From: Arbacia lixula
Taxonomy: Eukaryota; Echinodermata; Echinoidea; Arbacioida; Arbaciidae
Assembly: GCA_963669155.1 (NCBI GenBank)
Contig: OZ022584.1
Span: 15,106,179 to 15,170,178 of the forward strand
Direction of reading: 5' to 3'
DNA: 64,000 bases
Below, piece by piece: positions 59,354 to 64,000 of this stretch (position 1 is its first letter; each line of letters begins with the position of its first letter). The position numbers and the translations under genes are program-made. The notes below the pieces were generated by a model, which ran no database searches, had not been told where the DNA came from, and saw nothing but the letters and a program-made list of their open reading frames with translations.

Positions 59354-61149
59354 CTGAAGAAAAAAAATACACGCAAGTGAAAACAATTAACAAAAGCACC
59401 TGACAAAGCAACAGTTACTTTCCTCTTTAACATCACAAAGGCTGGATACACATTGTTTAAAAAAAAAAAACAGTCTCGTTTGTTTTCTCCCTATTTCTCA
59501 AGTGATTTTGTTCCCCCTTCTAAAACGAAAGTCCACTCTAAAGTTTTTGCTTTCCATTCTCAGGACACATGTTTCCAAGGATTACCGCAAATATTCTCTA
59601 GTCGGTCCTACACCTATCATTCTTCTCCCTTTCCTTCTATTTTCTTATCAAAAGTTTCTTTTTGCTGTCTATGTTGTTACAAGGGTGACATGACATGTCT
59701 TTTCAGCAGAAGAGCTAACCAGCAATGGGATAACAGTACAAGCACTGCAGAAGTAGCCAGGGGACCAGTTCCAAGACAATTTAATGCAAAGCCAAAACAT
59801 TTATTCAGAGGACACAACGTACACCTTTTCTGCCTCATGCAATGGGACAAAAGTTTTCTGACCATGTCATCTTATTTTCACAGCAAGCATTACAAGACTG
59901 TTAACGTCATCTTCATCCGCCGCCCCTCTATCTTCCACTTTCACCTGTTCCTAAAGTAGGAAACCCCTATCATTTTTACAAGACTGCACAAAAATGACCA
60001 AAAAACAGTTGCAAAAAGAAAAACAAAAGTCAAATAATATGCGAATAAGATAGAAACAAATATGGAGAAGTCATACGTGGCTCGATTATTTTTCTCGGAA
60101 GGCCTTTTCACTTTGTCCACCAAGCCTGACGGGCTGCACCACTGAAAATTCGGAAACCGACAGAAAATTTGCTCAGAAAAGATAAGGAACTACTATTGGT
60201 ACACATCACACTAGAAAAAAAGTAATAAAATAAATAAAAGGAATAAAAATACACAAAAAAAGAGGGTTGGTGGAAAACACACTTTTCATAAACTACGGTT
60301 CACTACATGTAAATGTACAGTGTTGATGGAAAAAGAAAAAGAGGGCTAAAAAAACACTAAAAATAGGGAATGAACTACATTAAATAAAAAAAACCTCCCA
60401 AAAATGTTTGTGTAATATTATATATCTTATCATCTTAATTACTTTCCTTACAACTATCTTTCACATATTTCCATTAGACCGAGTACTAGTAATGAAATGA
60501 ACACACTGGTAATACAGCCCCATGTACAATGTGTACATACATGTAGTACAAATGATGCATAAAAGGTCATAACAGAAAATCTATATTGCGTATCCACATG
60601 GCAATCGTGCCATGTAGAGATTCATGCAAAATCATGCTTCTTTGTTTTCAGGAGACATCTTCTTTATTATTATTTTTCTTTCATTACCAGTATATTAAGT
60701 ATGCTCATTTGGGCCAAGTACATGCATGGTACAGTCACACCTATATGTACTGTACATGTCCAGTGCCCATAGGTTTACTAATATGCAACTTATTTTACAA
60801 AAACAACTACAAAGGCCTGTCAGCTGCACATTGTACTTTGAGATTATAGTGTAAAACATTTACATACTGTAAGTAATAGCTTTGGCTGTTAAAAGATCAT
60901 TTAACTATAGGCAACTATCCGATTCCACATATTTCCTCATATAATTTTTCCTTACAATATTTTGTCCATACAAAGTACTAGTAGGTGGTCTGTCTTCTGT
61001 GCTGTAGGGCAATTCCCCAACTAAAAACCTACAGACAAACTATCATAGAAGCATGGTGTCTCCCCACTTGGAGTTAACATCGACAGCTAGACTGCCATTC
61101 AAAAGTAAAGCTTAAAGACTTGACTTCATTTTAGTTGGAATCTGCGTGT

Positions 61150-61365
61150 CCTGCGCATGGAAAGGCTGGATTACCAACAGGATGTGCACATTCAATAGAG
61201 AGTGCGTCAGCATTGTATGCACTTTAATAAAATGCACAAGCATTCTCCATTGATGTGCACATCCTGATTTTAATCCAGCTTTTCTATCTACTGGACCTGC
61301 AGAAGCACTCTCTATTGATATGTACAATGTAATTTTAATCCAGCTCTTCCATCTCCTGGACATGC
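61150..61365. repeat. Foldback repeat with a third diverged arm
   Basis: AGGCTGGATT, CAGGATGTGCACATTCAATAG and AGAGTGC at the left pair with GCATTCTCCATTGATGTGC, ACATCCTG and AATCCAGC at 61230-61285. A third arm (GCACTCTCTATTGATATG, AATCCAGCTCTTCC) follows at 61305-61350. Confidence 0.7.
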
Positions 61366-62432
61366 TGATTCTGAACAAAGGACTGGTAACATGATGTTTT
61401 AGTTAAAATTGAGGAGAAGGGTTGCAGGAACAACCAGCTTTTTTCAGTGTATATATACTTCTACACTCTTCATGCAAAGGAACTATATTCGTAATGAATC
61501 TGCATTATTGCACAAAATGTCATACCATGTTACTCTAGAGTTGAATACCAATTTAGGATGGAGGAAAACGTATGAAGAGCAAATGCACTTTCATAATATA
61601 TGATATCAAAAACATTCATAATTTCCAAATGTTGAGGAAAACATCTTAAGAATTTTAAAAAATACAAACCACCACAGCACAAGGAGTACAGTAATGAGAC
61701 AGTACAAATATTGTATTACAAAGGTTTGATAAGCATTATTCAACCAAAGTGAGCCCCACATTATCATTAATGACAGAATCATGAGATAATCTCATTTGTA
61801 AGAGCACCGGGGAAAATCTAGTATCACTTGAGGATTTATGCAAAGTATTTTTCTTTCCTGGAAAATTCAAGATGATGGATCAATTTCGTTATAAATGCAA
61901 ACTTTATGCAATATCTTTCAAACAATAGATTATTACTGGTAACCGCACAGATTTTCCAAGGTTTGTGTGATAGCAACAACTAATAAACTCAGAGTGGCAA
62001 GATGATGGAACTCTTTTGATCACATGTCCTTTTTTTTTTTTTTTACTTAATTTCAGGAATGAATGTTAAAATCGTCTCAAAACAAAAATTTTAGTCATCA
62101 TGTAGGATCCTAGAATGAAATGAGAAAAGGACCAGTGAAAACAATTTAACGGTTCTGCCATAATGGATCTCAAATGGATGTCCAACAGCCTGCAAGGCTA
62201 CTTGAGTGAAATTCATGCCACCCCCACAGGGTGCCGACATTCAAATTGAAGGAGAGAGTTAAGAAGGATATCATATTCATAAAATTAATATTTTTCACAC
62301 AAATTTTTTTGGAAAAGACTATAAAAAAAAAATGCTTTAAGCTTATGAAATGGTTTCATACATTACAATAAGATATAACAAGGTGGTTCGCGAACCACGA
62401 GTCTCGCCTGATTTCGCAATCGATAAACTGTG

Positions 62433-62835
62433 TTAAGTTTTTTCTTCAAACCTTTTGGCCCCTAGATGACCTTTGACCCCATCAGCCTCATGAAGAGACA
62501 CATGTGGTATTACCCAAGGATCATTTGTACCAAGTGTGATCACAATTGATGCAGAAATAAAGAAATGAAAGCAAGTCAAATGAAAACTTTGAGAAAAAAA
62601 TGATGCAAATGGCCTTTTGACCCCTAGATGATTTTTGACCCCCATCATCCTTATGACGACAAGTGTGGTATTACCCAAGGATCATTTGTACCAAGTTTGA
62701 TCACAATTGATGCAGAAATAAAGAAATGAGAGCAAGTTAAAGAAAAACTTTTAACATTTTTTGTAACAGACCAACAGACCAACAGGAAAAGTAATCACTA
62801 GGTCTCTACTGAACTTCGTTCAGGCGAGACAAAAA
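62433..62835 (-). repeat. Dispersed repeat, family E (copy 2, internally duplicated)
   Basis: Reversed relative to 24222-24480: ends GTAACAGACCAACAGACC, AGTAATCACTAGGTCTCTAC and GGCGAGACAAAAA. The segment with TATTACCCAAGGATCATTTG and CAATTGATGCAGAAATAAAG occurs twice, about 180 bases apart. Confidence 0.75.
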
Positions 62836-63609
62836 GGGGTATTTTAATGTACACAGTGAACATACTGATATAGTTTGATTACTGATGAAGTAAACATATT
62901 ATGTGGGACAAATGTTCAACAATGCTGTTATTCAAATTGAAATATAAAAGTACAATGAGGCATACACAGGAGTGAGGAGATAAATAGGAAGAGAGGCAGT
63001 GAGGGGGAAAGTGACAATGTAAAAACAGGAAGATAGAAAGAATGACCTGTAGATTGAACTCTTTAGACTTCATGTAGTATGTTATGTTCTGATAAATACT
63101 TAACATAGTGTTCTACACTGTTTAATGGTTCAATGTGTAGCATTATTTTATCACGCTGAGCAGAGGGCTGTTCATATTCTATGATAAAACTCACATATGT
63201 CCTACAATCTAGACTACCCTTGCGACAGCTGGTACGAAAATCTTGATACTTTCTAATCTGAAAATCTTATTGATTAATTAATATTGAAAAACCACAAATG
63301 TCTCACATACTGGTTAACTACATGAATTTTTTTCTATTCGATGAACAGCACACATTCCAATGTACACAGCCATAGAAATCAAACTTCGATTCCATGTAGT
63401 TTAAAATTTATACAAATGTAGGTGCACAAGTATGAAATTGGAATGGTGTTGATAAAATACTAGCAAGAAACACGATTCAAAGGCTCCTTTGAAGGCTCCT
63501 TTGCAACGCATAATCCACAAAAATGGCAATTCTTCCACTTCTACCTCTATTTCCTTTCACCTTCTCCTTTTTAATTTCATTCTTTCACGGACCTACCATC
63601 CCCAAAACA

Positions 63610-63662
63610 CACACATACACATACACACACACACACGCGCGCGCGCACACACACACACACAC
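63610..63662. repeat. (CA)n with central (CG)n
   Basis: CACATACACATACACACACA, then CGCGCGCGC, then CACACACACACAC. The CG block in a CA run is a potential Z-DNA former. Confidence 0.9.
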
Positions 63663-64000
63663 CATATGCTATTCTCTGTTTCTCTATTTTTTTTCCTACA
63701 TTAGAAACGCACAATGTGGTTCAAACTTCAGCCACTGTTTGTAAAGACCCAGTCTCACAAAGTGATAGCTACAAATAAGAGGCAGATCTTATGGGCAAGC
63801 CTGAAAAATAAATCATTGCCTTTCATATCATAACATATCATGTACAGTACAACTGAATTATTTATGGCATCATTCGGCAAAAAAATATGGCATAGGACAT
63901 GATCAAGTTACTGCTGTACACTGCTGGAATAAAAAATATCAAGTCTAAAGTAAACATCAAAAGGAACACGTCTCTCGTGGTATGCATTCAAAATTATCTA

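Larger units (their letters stand above)
59354..64000 (-). other. Intron of the TIA1-like gene, continuing off window
   Basis: No RRM1 or early RRM2 exon (HVFVGDLS-like RNP2) was found on the minus strand, so this is probably one intron of at least 4.6 kb. It holds an inverted pair at 61150-61365, a family E repeat at 62433-62835 and a CA/CG microsatellite at 63610-63662. The 168-codon plus-strand frame at 59453-59959 lacks any domain-like pattern. Confidence 0.5.

Noticed and set aside
59453..59959. 168-codon plus-strand ORF
   Set aside because: Inside a TIA1-like intron, no recognisable domain, AT-rich composition and Phe/His/Lys/Ser bias typical of chance frames.
60061..60150. Possible upstream TIA1-like exon (MVDKVKRPSEKN frame)
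   Set aside because: No RRM motif, no clear acceptor/donor pair, and it does not match the sequence expected before DARVV.

Overview
This is a eukaryotic, animal-type window: split genes with canonical GT/AG splice sites, long introns and many short palindromic mobile-element remnants. Gene content and repeat style (abundant TACATGTA-like octamers, TTGACCTTTGACCT-type repeats, GGACGGATGGACAGAC-type repeats) suggest a marine invertebrate. A deuterostome such as an echinoderm is my best guess, but this is inference, not proof. No bacterial genes, CRISPR arrays, rRNA or convincing tRNA genes were seen.

Layout, left to right. (1) About 2.1-7.2 kb, minus strand: the 5' part of a CCDC186-like coiled-coil gene, which runs off the left edge. 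(2) 8.6-21.2 kb: two long inverted arms (8.6-9.1 and 20.6-21.2 kb), each carrying an ATCATGATA-type satellite on its inner side. They enclose about 10 kb of nested repeat remnants and a small unidentified spliced minus-strand gene candidate (14.6-19.25 kb). (3) 21.47-30.86 kb, plus strand: a complete ten-exon COX15 gene (434 aa, heme A synthase for cytochrome c oxidase). Two palindromic TTAA-flanked MITEs lie in its probable 3' UTR. (4) 35.48-37.0 kb, minus strand: an intronless 505-codon RING/filamin-like/NHL protein (TRIM-NHL-like, no B-box). (5) 37-49.5 kb: gene-poor, with simple repeats and small palindromic elements. (6) 49.56-59.35 kb, minus strand: the 3' part (seven coding exons) of a TIA1/TIAR-family RNA-binding protein, whose 5' exons lie beyond the right edge. 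Its penultimate exon, encoding a Q/Y/G-rich prion-like segment, has been amplified into a 1.35-kb intronic array of decayed copies.

The genes look like unrelated housekeeping or regulatory neighbours (organelle tethering, mitochondrial respiration, ubiquitin/RNA regulation, mRNA stability), not a cluster. COX15 and the small minus-strand unit are divergent. COX15 and the RING-NHL gene are convergent. The most unusual features are the exon-derived array in the TIA1-like gene, the paired inverted arms with a perfectly palindromic satellite, and the paired hairpin MITEs behind COX15.

Exon borders were read by eye from splice consensus plus reading-frame continuity. Family assignments rest on remembered protein-family features, not on a database search.
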